Source of the DNA: Natrarchaeobius chitinivorans
GTDB lineage: Archaea; Halobacteriota; Halobacteria; Halobacteriales; Natrialbaceae
Assembly: GCF_003841505.1 (NCBI RefSeq)
Contig: NZ_REGA01000007.1
Location: forward strand, 108,247-172,246
Length of the DNA stretch: 64,000 bases
Reading direction: 5' to 3'
Translations under genes and position numbers: made by a program
Shown here: piece by piece, positions 45,455 through 53,968 of the stretch
Numbering within the stretch: the first letter of the stretch is position 1
Layout of the letters: every line of letters starts with the position of its first letter
The notes under the pieces: generated by a model
Told to the model about the DNA's origin: nothing
What the model saw: the letters and a program-made list of their open reading frames with translations, nothing else
The model's database searches: none

Positions 45455-46573
45455 ATGTTTGTTATTGGCAGGCCAGAGGACTATTCGCAAACCAGACGGC
45501 AGTTCGTCGCTGGCAGTGGAGCAGCCGTCGCGGCCGGGTTAGCAGGGTGTATGGGGGAAGAAGACAACGGTAACGGAAACGGTGTCAACGGGGATGACGA
45601 TGGGGTAGACGACGGAACCGACGATGGGACCGACGATGAAAACGGCGGTACCGACGAACCTGTCGACATCCACATCCTCTTGCCGGAGGCTGCCATGTAC
45701 AACCTCCCCCACTTCTACGGGCGCGACCACAACGTGTGGAGCGACCGGGGAATAAATATCTCGTACGAAGTGACGGGCTTTGGTCAGTACGTTCGTGGAT
45801 TTTCCGGCGATTTGAACGTCGGTGTGGGACAAAACTCCGGGCTCAGCCTCGCGGAGAACATATACGAAGACGTGCCCATTAGTATATTCGCACCCCACAT
45901 GAACGAGATCAACCACGTCTTCGTCCGAGACGATTCCGATATCGAATCCGTCCCCGACCTGGAAGGTCAAGTTCTCGGCGTCGCGGGACTCGGTTCTGGA
46001 ACGACGCGGACGTTCATGGGCATGTGGGACGAGATGTACGATTTCGACCTGGAGAACGATCCTGCTGAAGTCGTCGACTCCTCATCAGCCTCGTTGTACA
46101 GTTTCCTCGAGGATGGCGAAATCGATGCGGCGCTTATGTTCACGGGATACACCGTCAGCGCGCTCGCTGACGACAACATGCGCTCGATTTTCTATCCCGT
46201 CGACGAATGGCAAGACCGAACAGGTCATCCCGGACAAGTGACGCTGTACGCAGTGTTCGACGAATTCCTCGAGTCGAACCCGGAAGCCGTCCTCAACTTC
46301 TGGGACGGATGGGTCGAGGCAGTCGAGATATTTAGAGACGAATTCGACACCGCAATTCAGAATTACGGAGCGATCAGCGGCGTCGACCTGGACGAGGAAG
46401 AAGAAATCGCGGTTATCCAGGAACTGGTCGACAACGAAGAGATATTCCCGCTCGAGTGGAGCGAAAGTCTCATCGAATCGAACATTGAGATGCTCGAAGT
46501 CGTCGAAGACGTCGGTGGCATAACCGGTTTCACCGGCCGTGACGCATTTATCACCCACGACGAGATCGAGTAA
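45455..46573 (+). CDS. NitT/TauT-type ABC importer 2, Tat lipoprotein binding protein
   Basis: 372-aa solute-binding protein, paralogue of that at 8661. Tat RR at 14-15 and lipobox Cys32 (AAGLAGC) have identical spacing. A long acidic Asp/Gly/Asn linker (about 36-70) follows, then the binding domain with NHVFVRDDSDIESVPDLEGQ and SASLYSFLEDGEIDAALMF. The first gene of importer 2, followed by permease, ATPase, permease on the same strand. Confidence 0.9.
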   Translation: MFVIGRPEDYSQTRRQFVAGSGAAVAAGLAGCMGEEDNGNGNGVNGDDDGVDDGTDDGTDDENGGTDEPVDIHILLPEAAMYNLPHFYGRDHNVWSDRGINISYEVTGFGQYVRGFSGDLNVGVGQNSGLSLAENIYEDVPISIFAPHMNEINHVFVRDDSDIESVPDLEGQVLGVAGLGSGTTRTFMGMWDEMYDFDLENDPAEVVDSSSASLYSFLEDGEIDAALMFTGYTVSALADDNMRSIFYPVDEWQDRTGHPGQVTLYAVFDEFLESNPEAVLNFWDGWVEAVEIFRDEFDTAIQNYGAISGVDLDEEEEIAVIQELVDNEEIFPLEWSESLIESNIEMLEVVEDVGGITGFTGRDAFITHDEIE

Positions 46574-46589
46574 TTACTCGCAGATAACA

Positions 46590-47420
46590 ATGAGTACTTA
46601 TGATTTGGCTGGAGGAAGCCCCCGCCAGCGAATAGTAACTGCAATATTCAATCCGACGATCCTGACCCTCATCGGGTTTCTGGTTATCTGGGAGATCGCA
46701 GCGATGTCGTTTTCCCCCCGAGACCTGCCCGGACTGGTACAGCTCGCCGAACTCACGTTCACCGTCGTAAGCGGTGGAGATCGGTACTACTTCCCCGAGC
46801 ACGCCTGGATAACGTTCCAACGTATCGGTATCGCGTTCGTCATTACGATGGTCATCGGGGTGACAGTCGGCATTGCGATGGGATATGGCGTCATCGAACG
46901 ATACATGACCACACCCGTGATGGTCGTGTTGACGTTCCCATCCGTGGTCTGGGCCTTTATCGCCGTCATGTGGTTCGGACTCACGACCTACCTCGTGATG
47001 GTGTTCGTGATCGTCGTCATCGTCGCTCCCTACGTCATCGTCAACGTCTGGAAGGGAGCAGAATCGATCGACCACGACCTGCTCGAGATGGCGGACGCGT
47101 TCGACGCCTCCACCGCGATGAAGTGGCGACACATCTATATCCCGTTTCTGATGCCGTTTCTGTTCTCGTCGGGACGACTCGCGATCGCGCTCTCGTGGAA
47201 GCTCTCGCTGGTCGCGGAGATCTTCGGGGCGTCGTCCGGTATCGGCTACGTCATCAACATCTACTACGAGGCAGTGCGCGCGGACATGATCATCGCGTGG
47301 TCGGTCCCGATTATGCTGTTGATGTTCGGTATCGAGCGTGTGCTAAAACGTGTAGAAAATAACTACTTCGAATGGCGTCCGGAACTCGACGACGTCACCT
47401 CGGAGGTGCAATCAGGATAA
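46590..47420 (+). CDS. ABC importer 2 permease
   Basis: 276-aa six-helix permease with EAA-type loop ESIDHDLLEMADAFDAS. Very similar to the importer 1 permease at 9704 (shared SFSPRDLPGLVQLAELTFTVVSGG / SPRDLPGLVHLAEITYSVVSGA). I used the ATG at 46590, 16 bp after the binding-protein stop; the upstream frame is an overlap artefact. The stop overlaps the ATPase start by one base. Confidence 0.9.
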   Translation: MSTYDLAGGSPRQRIVTAIFNPTILTLIGFLVIWEIAAMSFSPRDLPGLVQLAELTFTVVSGGDRYYFPEHAWITFQRIGIAFVITMVIGVTVGIAMGYGVIERYMTTPVMVVLTFPSVVWAFIAVMWFGLTTYLVMVFVIVVIVAPYVIVNVWKGAESIDHDLLEMADAFDASTAMKWRHIYIPFLMPFLFSSGRLAIALSWKLSLVAEIFGASSGIGYVINIYYEAVRADMIIAWSVPIMLLMFGIERVLKRVENNYFEWRPELDDVTSEVQSG

Positions 47421-48178
47421 TGTCACTGAAATTCGAAAACATTCGCAAGACGTTCACTGAGGAAAACGGCAACGAGTTCGTCGTACTGGACGATATATCA
47501 TTCGACGTCAACGACGGCGAGTTCGTCTCGATCATGGGCCCGTCGGGCTGTGGAAAATCGACGTTCCTGAACATGCTCGCCGGGATTCTTCCCGTCGACA
47601 GCGGTGAAATCTGGTACCAAGGCTCGGCGGTTTCGCCGGCGGATCTTCCGAGCGCATACATCTTCCAGGAATCGCGGGTGTTAAACTGGCGAACGGTCGG
47701 CGAAAACATCAAGTTCGCCCTGAAAGCACAGGGGATTCCGGAAGCCGAACACGAAGAGAGGATTACCAGCACGCTCGAGATGGTCGGCCTCGAAAACGAA
47801 CGGGACAACTACCCGCTTCGACTGTCGGGCGGAATGCGCCAGCGCGTCGGAATCGCCCGCGCCCTCTCGGTCGATCCATCGATCCTGCTCATGGACGAAC
47901 CGTTTAGCTCCCTCGACGAACTCACGGCGAGGCAACTCCGTGAAGACGTACTCGAACTGTGGCAAGAAACGGATAAAACCATCATATTCGTTACCCACGA
48001 CGTAAGCGAAGCCGTCTTCCTCTCCGACAGGGTCTTCTTTTTCGACACGCGAGGACAGATATTCAATCGAGCCGAGATCACCCACGAGCGGCCACGTGAA
48101 CCGGACGATCCAGAGCTGCTAGAAACGGAAGCGGAGCTCATGGAGACGTTCTTCGATCACATGACCGCGATCCAGTAG
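47420..48178 (+). CDS. ABC importer 2 ATP-binding protein
   Basis: 252-aa ABC ATPase with GPSGCGKST, Q-loop in IFQESRVLNWRTV, LSGGMRQRVGIARAL, ILLMDEPFSSLDE and THDVSEAV all intact. Starts inside the permease stop (TAATG). It is paralogous to 11591 but placed before, not after, the second permease. Confidence 0.93.
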   Translation: MSLKFENIRKTFTEENGNEFVVLDDISFDVNDGEFVSIMGPSGCGKSTFLNMLAGILPVDSGEIWYQGSAVSPADLPSAYIFQESRVLNWRTVGENIKFALKAQGIPEAEHEERITSTLEMVGLENERDNYPLRLSGGMRQRVGIARALSVDPSILLMDEPFSSLDELTARQLREDVLELWQETDKTIIFVTHDVSEAVFLSDRVFFFDTRGQIFNRAEITHERPREPDDPELLETEAELMETFFDHMTAIQ

Positions 48179-48188
48179 TGATGAGAGT

Positions 48189-49031
48189 ATGAGTGCCAAA
48201 TCAATCACCAGCCTCGATCGGTTGACCGACGTTACCGCTCGGTCGATCCTCGTGAACATCTCACAGCGAGTTCGAAAGCAGATCCATCAGATCGTGTTGC
48301 CGTTGCTCGGAATGATCGTACTGTGGCAACTGGCAGCCATGTACGTCAGCGATCCGATGACCCTGCCGACCCCGATGGCAACGTTCGAACAGACGTATCT
48401 GCTCGCAACTACACCCGATTTCAGAGGGTTGACGGCGCTCGATCACCTCCGGTACACGTTCGTTCGTGCGATCGTGGTGAGCGTGATCGCACTCTCGATA
48501 GCAACGGTTTTCGGCGTCCTGATGACGACCAACAAATCGTTCGAAGAGGGGCTCTCGAACGTCTTGCCGTTCGCGATGACGGTCCCGACCGTCGTCATCA
48601 TCCTGCTGTCGATGATCTGGTTCAATTTCGGCGAGCGAGCGGTGATCTTCGCAACGGTCATCGCGGCGACGCCGTTCGGTATCATCAACATGTGGCAGGG
48701 TGCAAAGGACATCGACGTCGATCTGATTACGATGGCACACTCGTTCGACGCCTCGACGGCGATGGTCTGGCGCCACATCTACATTCCACACCTGTTGCCG
48801 TATCTGTTCGGTAGCTACCGATACATCCTCGGAATGGTGTGGAAAATCGTCATCCTGGCCGAAGTGTTCGGAATCGAAAACGGCTTCGGTGCGATGTTCC
48901 GATATTACTTCCAGATGGGAGAGCTCGTCGTTATGCTCGGGTATCTGATGCTTTTCGTCGCGGTCGTGCTCATCATCGAGTACGCCGTCTTGAAGCCACT
49001 CGAGGAGTACCTCTTCCGCTGGAGAGGGTGA
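48189..49031 (+). CDS. ABC importer 2 second permease
   Basis: 280-aa permease, paralogue of 10540, with EAA-type loop AKDIDVDLITMAHSFDAS and the ending EEYLFRWRG. Ten bases after the ATPase stop. It completes the set binding protein-permease-ATPase-permease. A 246-bp gap without visible features follows before the MFS gene. Confidence 0.9.
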   Translation: MSAKSITSLDRLTDVTARSILVNISQRVRKQIHQIVLPLLGMIVLWQLAAMYVSDPMTLPTPMATFEQTYLLATTPDFRGLTALDHLRYTFVRAIVVSVIALSIATVFGVLMTTNKSFEEGLSNVLPFAMTVPTVVIILLSMIWFNFGERAVIFATVIAATPFGIINMWQGAKDIDVDLITMAHSFDASTAMVWRHIYIPHLLPYLFGSYRYILGMVWKIVILAEVFGIENGFGAMFRYYFQMGELVVMLGYLMLFVAVVLIIEYAVLKPLEEYLFRWRG

Positions 49032-49277
49032 CGAATTTCGTCTTCTGTGGCCGTTTTGGGCGATTTTCGCCGCGCCGCTGTACGTCGAACCGACAATCCG
49101 TGAGAAGTCATACGCGTTACTGTCAGTCATCGCAGGCGCACTCGGCGACCGGAACCTATACTTCGACAGTGGAACAAGTCAGGATATGGAGAGGGATCGG
49201 CCCGACCCCGTCCGATCGCGAGTGTATCCACAGAGAACGGTTTTCTCGCCACCGACCGTCGGTCTGGAGGAAGGCGC

Positions 49278-50537
49278 GTGAACGCGAACGATCGGTCTAT
49301 CACGGGGTTCGTAATGGCCAGCCACGGTCTGGTCCACACGTACGAACTCTCGATCCCGATTCTGATGACGATCTGGTTGCTCGAGTTCTCCGTTACGGCC
49401 GCAGTACTCGGTCTCGTCGTTACGGTCGGATACGCGCTATTCGGTGTCGGCGCGCTCCCCGGCGGTGTGCTCGTCGACCGATACGGATCCCGTCTACTGA
49501 TCGTCGGGTGTCTCTTCGGAATGGGGACATCGTTTCTCCTGTTGAGCATCTCGCCACATATACTCCTCGTGACGGTCGCACTCGGCGTCTGGGGTATCGC
49601 TGCCAGCGTCTATCACCCGGCTGGACTCGCACTGATCAGCAACGGTGTACGACGCGACGTCAGGGGAACGGCGTTCGCCTACCACGGAATGGCCGGTAAC
49701 GTCGGTATCGCTTTCGGGCCGCTCGTTACGGCACTGTTGTTACTCGTGTTCGACTGGCGGATCGTCGTCGTGGTGCTCGCCGTCCCGGCACTGATCGTCG
49801 CAGTTGTCGGAACAGTGACCGAATTTGACGAGACCGCGAACGTTGACGCCGGTGACGGAAACGGTGAATCCGGGATTCACTCCCTTTCGGAGTTCGTCCG
49901 CGAATCACGACGAATATTCACGATCGGGTTCACACTCGTTTTCCTCGTCGTCATCTCCAACGGTCTGTACTATCGCGGAACGCTTACGTTCCTGCCGGAG
50001 ATACTCGATGACTTTCTCGTGGTACTCCTGGGCGAGGTTCGGTTCGGTATTTTCGACCCCGAGAGCCCGTTCGCCGACGAGTTCGACGTTGCACAGTACG
50101 TCTACGTCGGCCTGTTGACCGTCGGTATCGTCGGCCAGTACGTCGGTGGGAAACTCACCGACAGAATTCCACCGGAACGCGGCATCGCCGTTATGTTGGC
50201 GACGCTTGCGGTCATCGGGGTACTGTTCGTTCCGGCAGCCCAGGTGGGCCTCGCGACGCTCGCGCTCGTGAGCATCCTTCTCGGGTTCGCACTGTTTGCG
50301 ATGCAACCGCTCACGCAGGCGACGATCGCAAAGTACTCTCGAGCGAACTCGCGGGGGCTCTCCTTCGGATACACGTACCTCAGTATCTTCGGTATCGGAG
50401 CGCTCGGTGCGGCGATCGTCGGCGTCGGTCTCACGTACGCCTCGGTCTTCGCCGTCTTTCTCGTTCTAGCGGGGATCGCTCTCTGTGGCAGTATGCTAGC
50501 GGTCACGCTCGTGGCACGAGGTCGCGGTACCGAGTGA
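49278..50537 (+). CDS. MFS transporter
   Basis: 419-aa major facilitator with about 12 transmembrane helices and a central acidic loop (VTEFDETANVDAGDGNGES). The MFS A-motif region reads GVLVDRYGSRLLIVG (about 69-83). GTG start at 49278. Substrate unknown. Same strand as importer 2 and the tautomerase operon, so it may export a product or import a related acid. Confidence 0.85.
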   Translation: MNANDRSITGFVMASHGLVHTYELSIPILMTIWLLEFSVTAAVLGLVVTVGYALFGVGALPGGVLVDRYGSRLLIVGCLFGMGTSFLLLSISPHILLVTVALGVWGIAASVYHPAGLALISNGVRRDVRGTAFAYHGMAGNVGIAFGPLVTALLLLVFDWRIVVVVLAVPALIVAVVGTVTEFDETANVDAGDGNGESGIHSLSEFVRESRRIFTIGFTLVFLVVISNGLYYRGTLTFLPEILDDFLVVLLGEVRFGIFDPESPFADEFDVAQYVYVGLLTVGIVGQYVGGKLTDRIPPERGIAVMLATLAVIGVLFVPAAQVGLATLALVSILLGFALFAMQPLTQATIAKYSRANSRGLSFGYTYLSIFGIGALGAAIVGVGLTYASVFAVFLVLAGIALCGSMLAVTLVARGRGTE

Positions 50538-50642
50538 CGAGCGGGCTTCGGCGCCGAGAGAGACGAAAATGGGTGCGACGTCAAACGGCGAGTAACGTCA
50601 CTCTTGCTGGCGTTGTCCGCGACATCCAAAATTTTATATCCC

Positions 50643-50670
50643 AATACTGCAACAACACCAATGCAGTATT
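50643..50670. promoter_or_regulatory. 9-bp-arm perfect inverted repeat over the tautomerase promoter
   Basis: AATACTGCA (50643-50651) and TGCAGTATT (50662-50670), 10-nt spacer. The right arm continues as TATTAAAA, a TATA-like box about 28 nt before the ATG at 50695; another candidate TATTTTATAT-like tract lies at about 50631. A repressor bound here would block the operon. Confidence 0.65.
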
Positions 50671-50694
50671 AAAAACGGAGAAAGAGGACTAACA

Positions 50695-50886
50695 ATGCCT
50701 GTTGTAACTGTTGAGATGTACGAGGGTCGTTCGGATGAACAAAAGCAAGAACTGGTAGAGGACATTACGGATGCGATGGTCGAGCACGTCGACGCGACGC
50801 CGGAAACGTTGCACGTCATTATCCACGACGTGCCGAAAGAAAACTGGGGTCGAGATGGACTCCTCGGCATCCATCGCGAGGACTAA
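50695..50886 (+). CDS. 4-oxalocrotonate tautomerase family protein
   Basis: 63-aa small tautomerase, full family length. The catalytic Pro1 (after Met removal) is present in MPVVTVEMYEGRS, followed by EQKQELVEDITDAMVE and a beta strand HVIIHDVPKENWG. These enzymes shift keto/enol double bonds in ring-cleavage products. First gene of a probable operon with the VOC protein 2 bp downstream. Confidence 0.9.
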   Translation: MPVVTVEMYEGRSDEQKQELVEDITDAMVEHVDATPETLHVIIHDVPKENWGRDGLLGIHRED

Positions 50887-50888
50887 CC

Positions 50889-51248
50889 ATGTCTGAGAAC
50901 GAGGAACAGGTATCACACCTGCTCCTGCAGGCGTCGGACCTCGAACGGACGGTTGAGTTTTACTCCGAAATCGTCGGCTTCGACGTGACCGAGCGCACCG
51001 ACTTCGGAGACGGCCGGCCGCTCGTCAAACTCCACGTCGGGATGGGGCTCACTGAGCTCCCGGACGAACGCGCCGACTCGGGCCAGGCAGTAGAACACAT
51101 CGCGTTCGAAATCTCGGATATCGACGGACTGGTCGAGTCCTTGCGTGAACACGACGTCGAGATCGACGACGGACCGAAAGAGACGATTTACGGTACGTCC
51201 GTCTACTTCTTCGATCCGGACGGCAACCGGATCGAGTGTCACGACTGA
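50889..51248 (+). CDS. VOC-superfamily (glyoxalase/dioxygenase-like) protein
   Basis: 119-aa single VOC domain: SHLLLQASDLERTVEFYSEI at the N-terminus, EHIAFEISDIDGLVESLREHD, and the C-terminal SVYFFDPDGNRIECH with the usual metal-binding Glu. Members are glyoxalases, dioxygenases or binding proteins acting on metal-chelating substrates. Two bases after the tautomerase stop, so coupled. May act on a ring-cleavage product together with the tautomerase. Confidence 0.88.
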   Translation: MSENEEQVSHLLLQASDLERTVEFYSEIVGFDVTERTDFGDGRPLVKLHVGMGLTELPDERADSGQAVEHIAFEISDIDGLVESLREHDVEIDDGPKETIYGTSVYFFDPDGNRIECHD

Positions 51249-51308
51249 GTACGTTCATGAACGGAACCAACCACAGAATACACGTAGTTCGAACTCGAGT
51301 GAGTACCT

Positions 51309-52250
51309 ATGTATAGACCAGACGACGACGGGATTGGTGGTGACGGATTCAAAGAGACAGATACCCTGAGCGATATCACTGCGGCAGTTATCGGGGGCGA
51401 CGGTCGCGAACTCGAGTATATTCGGGGCCTACAAGCCGACGGGGCCGAGGTTCGTGCCTGTGGCTGTCTGCCGGAAGCAGAAGAGATTATGGGCCACCCA
51501 CAGGCCGAGACCGCCGAGGAGGCCATCGACGGTGCGGATATCGTGTTGACCACGGTCGTCTACATCACGGAGGACGGCGAAATCTACACGCCGGGATGGG
51601 ACGGTGAGATCTACCAATCCGCGTTCGATCACATCAAGGAGGGCGGTGCGCTGTTTATCGGCACCAGTACGGACGGGATCGACGCGTCGGCGGAAGAAAA
51701 CGGTTTCAACGTCATCGAGTACGGCGACGACGACGAACTCATGCTCCTGCGAGCGCCGACTATTGCCGAAGGAGCGATCAAGATCGCGATCGAAGATACG
51801 AACGTCTCGATCCACAAGTCGGACACCGTCGTCGTCGGATTCGGTCGAATGGGATTCACGATGGCTCAGACGTCGGTCGCGCTGGGCGCAAACACGACGG
51901 TCCTCGCACGAGATCCTGCACAACTCGCCCGTGCACGGGAGATCGGCGCACAGCCCGTCCACCTCGATCACATGGAAGAGGTGCTCTCCGATGCACAGAT
52001 CGTCTTCAACACGGTCCCGGTCGAGTTGCTGTCGCGGGACGTCCTCGAGCAGATGCGACGGGATTGTGTGATCGTCGACCTGGCTAGCGTTCCCGGCGGA
52101 ACCGATTTCGACGCCGCCGAAGAGCTCGGTATCGAAGCGACGCTAGCCCGAGGTCTCGGTGGACGTGCACCGAAGACCGCCGGTCGAAGCCAGTGGCAAG
52201 GCATCAGACGTATGGTGTTAGAAGAATTGGGCCGATCGGACTCGGCGTAG
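51309..52250 (+). CDS. Dipicolinate synthase subunit A-like protein
   Basis: 313-aa NAD(P)-binding protein that resembles the SpoVFA/DpaA subunit of dipicolinate synthase from spore formers. Shared features: AAVIGGDGRELEYIRGL at the start, the second Rossmann domain VVVGFGRMGFTMAQTSVALGA, and VDLASVPGGTDFDAAE followed by GGRAPKTAG. Haloarchaea do not sporulate and there is no DpaB in view, so it may catalyse a related dehydrogenase step. It follows the tautomerase and VOC genes by 60 bp and starts near GTAGTTCGAACTCG (about 51285). Confidence 0.68.
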   Translation: MYRPDDDGIGGDGFKETDTLSDITAAVIGGDGRELEYIRGLQADGAEVRACGCLPEAEEIMGHPQAETAEEAIDGADIVLTTVVYITEDGEIYTPGWDGEIYQSAFDHIKEGGALFIGTSTDGIDASAEENGFNVIEYGDDDELMLLRAPTIAEGAIKIAIEDTNVSIHKSDTVVVGFGRMGFTMAQTSVALGANTTVLARDPAQLARAREIGAQPVHLDHMEEVLSDAQIVFNTVPVELLSRDVLEQMRRDCVIVDLASVPGGTDFDAAEELGIEATLARGLGGRAPKTAGRSQWQGIRRMVLEELGRSDSA

Positions 52251-52357
52251 GCTTCCCTAGCAATTCGTCCACCTGCCGTTTATTCTCCGACGATATTAGG
52301 GGGTTCGCACAGGTTTATCAGCGATGACTAAGATTGTAGAGTCGGCGATCAGCACAC

Positions 52358-52876
52358 ATGACATCGTTACTGGATCCCGATATCGAACAGCTCGGAGACC
52401 TCTCGATAGAAGCACCTGATTTCGACGACGGGGAGCGGATGCCGGATTACGTCGGATTCGTAAACGAAGACGAAAACCCGGAGCTCCGGATCGAAAACGT
52501 CCCCAAGGAAGCCGAATCGTTAATCCTCATCTGTGACGATCCAGACGCACGGGGGGCAGTCGGCTTCACGTACGATCACTGGTTGGTCTGGAACATCGAT
52601 CCAGACATCGAAACGATTCCCCGGGGTTGGAATCCGTCGAGCGACGAAGCAACCGTGGGTTACAACGACTTCGTTCAGGACGAGTACAACGGGCCCTCGC
52701 CCCCGGACGGCACTCACGGCTACCGATTCAAACTCGTCGCACTCGACACCGAACTCGACCTGGAACCCGAAGCACGAAAGGCGGTCGTCCAGTTGAGAGG
52801 TCTGATGGAAGGAGAGGTCCTCGCTGCAACACAAATCGTCGGCGAATACGATCCATCACAGGGAACGGCGTTCTAA
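52358..52876 (+). CDS. YbhB/YbcL (PEBP) family protein
   Basis: 172-aa phosphatidylethanolamine-binding/Raf-kinase-inhibitor-like protein. Motifs: LILICDDPDARGAVGFTYDHWLVWNI and GPSPPDGTHGYRFKLVALD, which form the conserved anion pocket. Cytoplasmic; role unknown. Its own promoter region (about 100 bp) precedes it. The 3' end GGCGTTCTAA is partly duplicated downstream. Confidence 0.9.
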   Translation: MTSLLDPDIEQLGDLSIEAPDFDDGERMPDYVGFVNEDENPELRIENVPKEAESLILICDDPDARGAVGFTYDHWLVWNIDPDIETIPRGWNPSSDEATVGYNDFVQDEYNGPSPPDGTHGYRFKLVALDTELDLEPEARKAVVQLRGLMEGEVLAATQIVGEYDPSQGTAF

Positions 52877-52907
52877 CCTGTCGGAACTCTCCGGCGTTCT
52901 AAACCTG
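52866..52907. repeat. Partial tandem copy of the PEBP gene end
   Basis: CGGCGTTCTAACCTG (52866-52880, with the TAA stop) and CGGCGTTCTAAACCTG (52892-52907), 26 bp apart. Confidence 0.55.
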
Positions 52908-53132
52908 AACTGAGAGGCGACCCCAGCCGGTGTGGTCCGATTTCGCTCAGTGGTCGACGCACTGGGAGGGGGTAGAGTGGTCGTACTCCTTGCACTCTCG
53001 CTCACGATCCCACGCCAGCACCGAACGCGCCGGAGCCTCGAGGAGTGAGTCACTCGTTTCGCCCATCACCGTAGTGTGACTGGCCAGGACACGCTCCATC
53101 GACCCACCGAACGCATCACCCCCTGTGAACGG

Positions 53133-53968
53133 GACACACCTCTATCGGAGTGTTTTCCAGCTCCGAGGGAATGTAGGTTCCAGTCGAACCCCGCTGTCGG
53201 ATCCTTCATAAATGTCCCGGTACAATTCACGTACTCGGCCGACCCAGACACCCCCCTATCGATGTGTTCGAACTCCCAAGAACGGGTGGGTAATTCCCGA
53301 CGTCGAAACGACCGACCGGTTCCTCAAAGAGTGGCTCGAGGTCGAAACAGGAAGAATGTGCTCCGATAGGGATGCTGAGCCCGATGCGAGTGAGTCCAGA
53401 TGAGTCGGTCGATGTCTCTTCTTCTAGTCTTCTAGCTAGAACACTCACACACACACCTCTATCGATGTGTTCGATCTGTTCAGCCTCCACCTGGATTGTG
53501 TGGTCGTTGAAACGACAGATCAGCCTGCTAGTCGTCGATCGATCTCCCGTACAGATCTCCCAAAAGTCGCAGCTTTAGCCCATATACTCCCTGCTATCTA
53601 TCAGTCGGTGACGTCTCGCTCGCCTCGTCCTCCTTTTATCCACACCCACTCTAACACTTCGAACACTTCGATACAGGGGTGTGTCGCCGGCGAGGGACAG
53701 CCCTTCTCTCGCTGGTCCCGGTCCAGCCGTCGGAGCACCGTTCCAGCCGTCAACTGCTGAGCGAAATCGGATACCTCCCCAGGAGTTCGATCATCAGTCG
53801 ACGCCTGGGAGGGTACTAGTTCTTTTAACACTTCGTCACCGCTTAGCGTCCGAATCGGTCGTATTCGACCGAAACCGCCGATTCGTCTCTATTTACCGAC
53901 TGAAGTGACGGATCTCACTTCGATAGAGGTGAGGAACTTTTTTGACCCCTCCCTGAGTGGGCCCTACT
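53133..53968. other. Candidate replication origin with ORB-like repeats
   Basis: About 1.1 kb gene-free region upstream of an Orc1/Cdc6 gene with at least six copies of a repeat with core CACCTCTATCGATGTGTTCG: + strand at 53133-53157, 53246-53273 and 53449-53476; - strand at 53353-53375, 53659-53686 and 53914-53934. A seventh copy (+) follows the gene at 55793-55817. The last upstream copy overlaps the initiator promoter, so autoregulation is likely. AT-rich stretches at about 53415-53440 and 53560-53610 could be unwinding elements. Confidence 0.78.
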
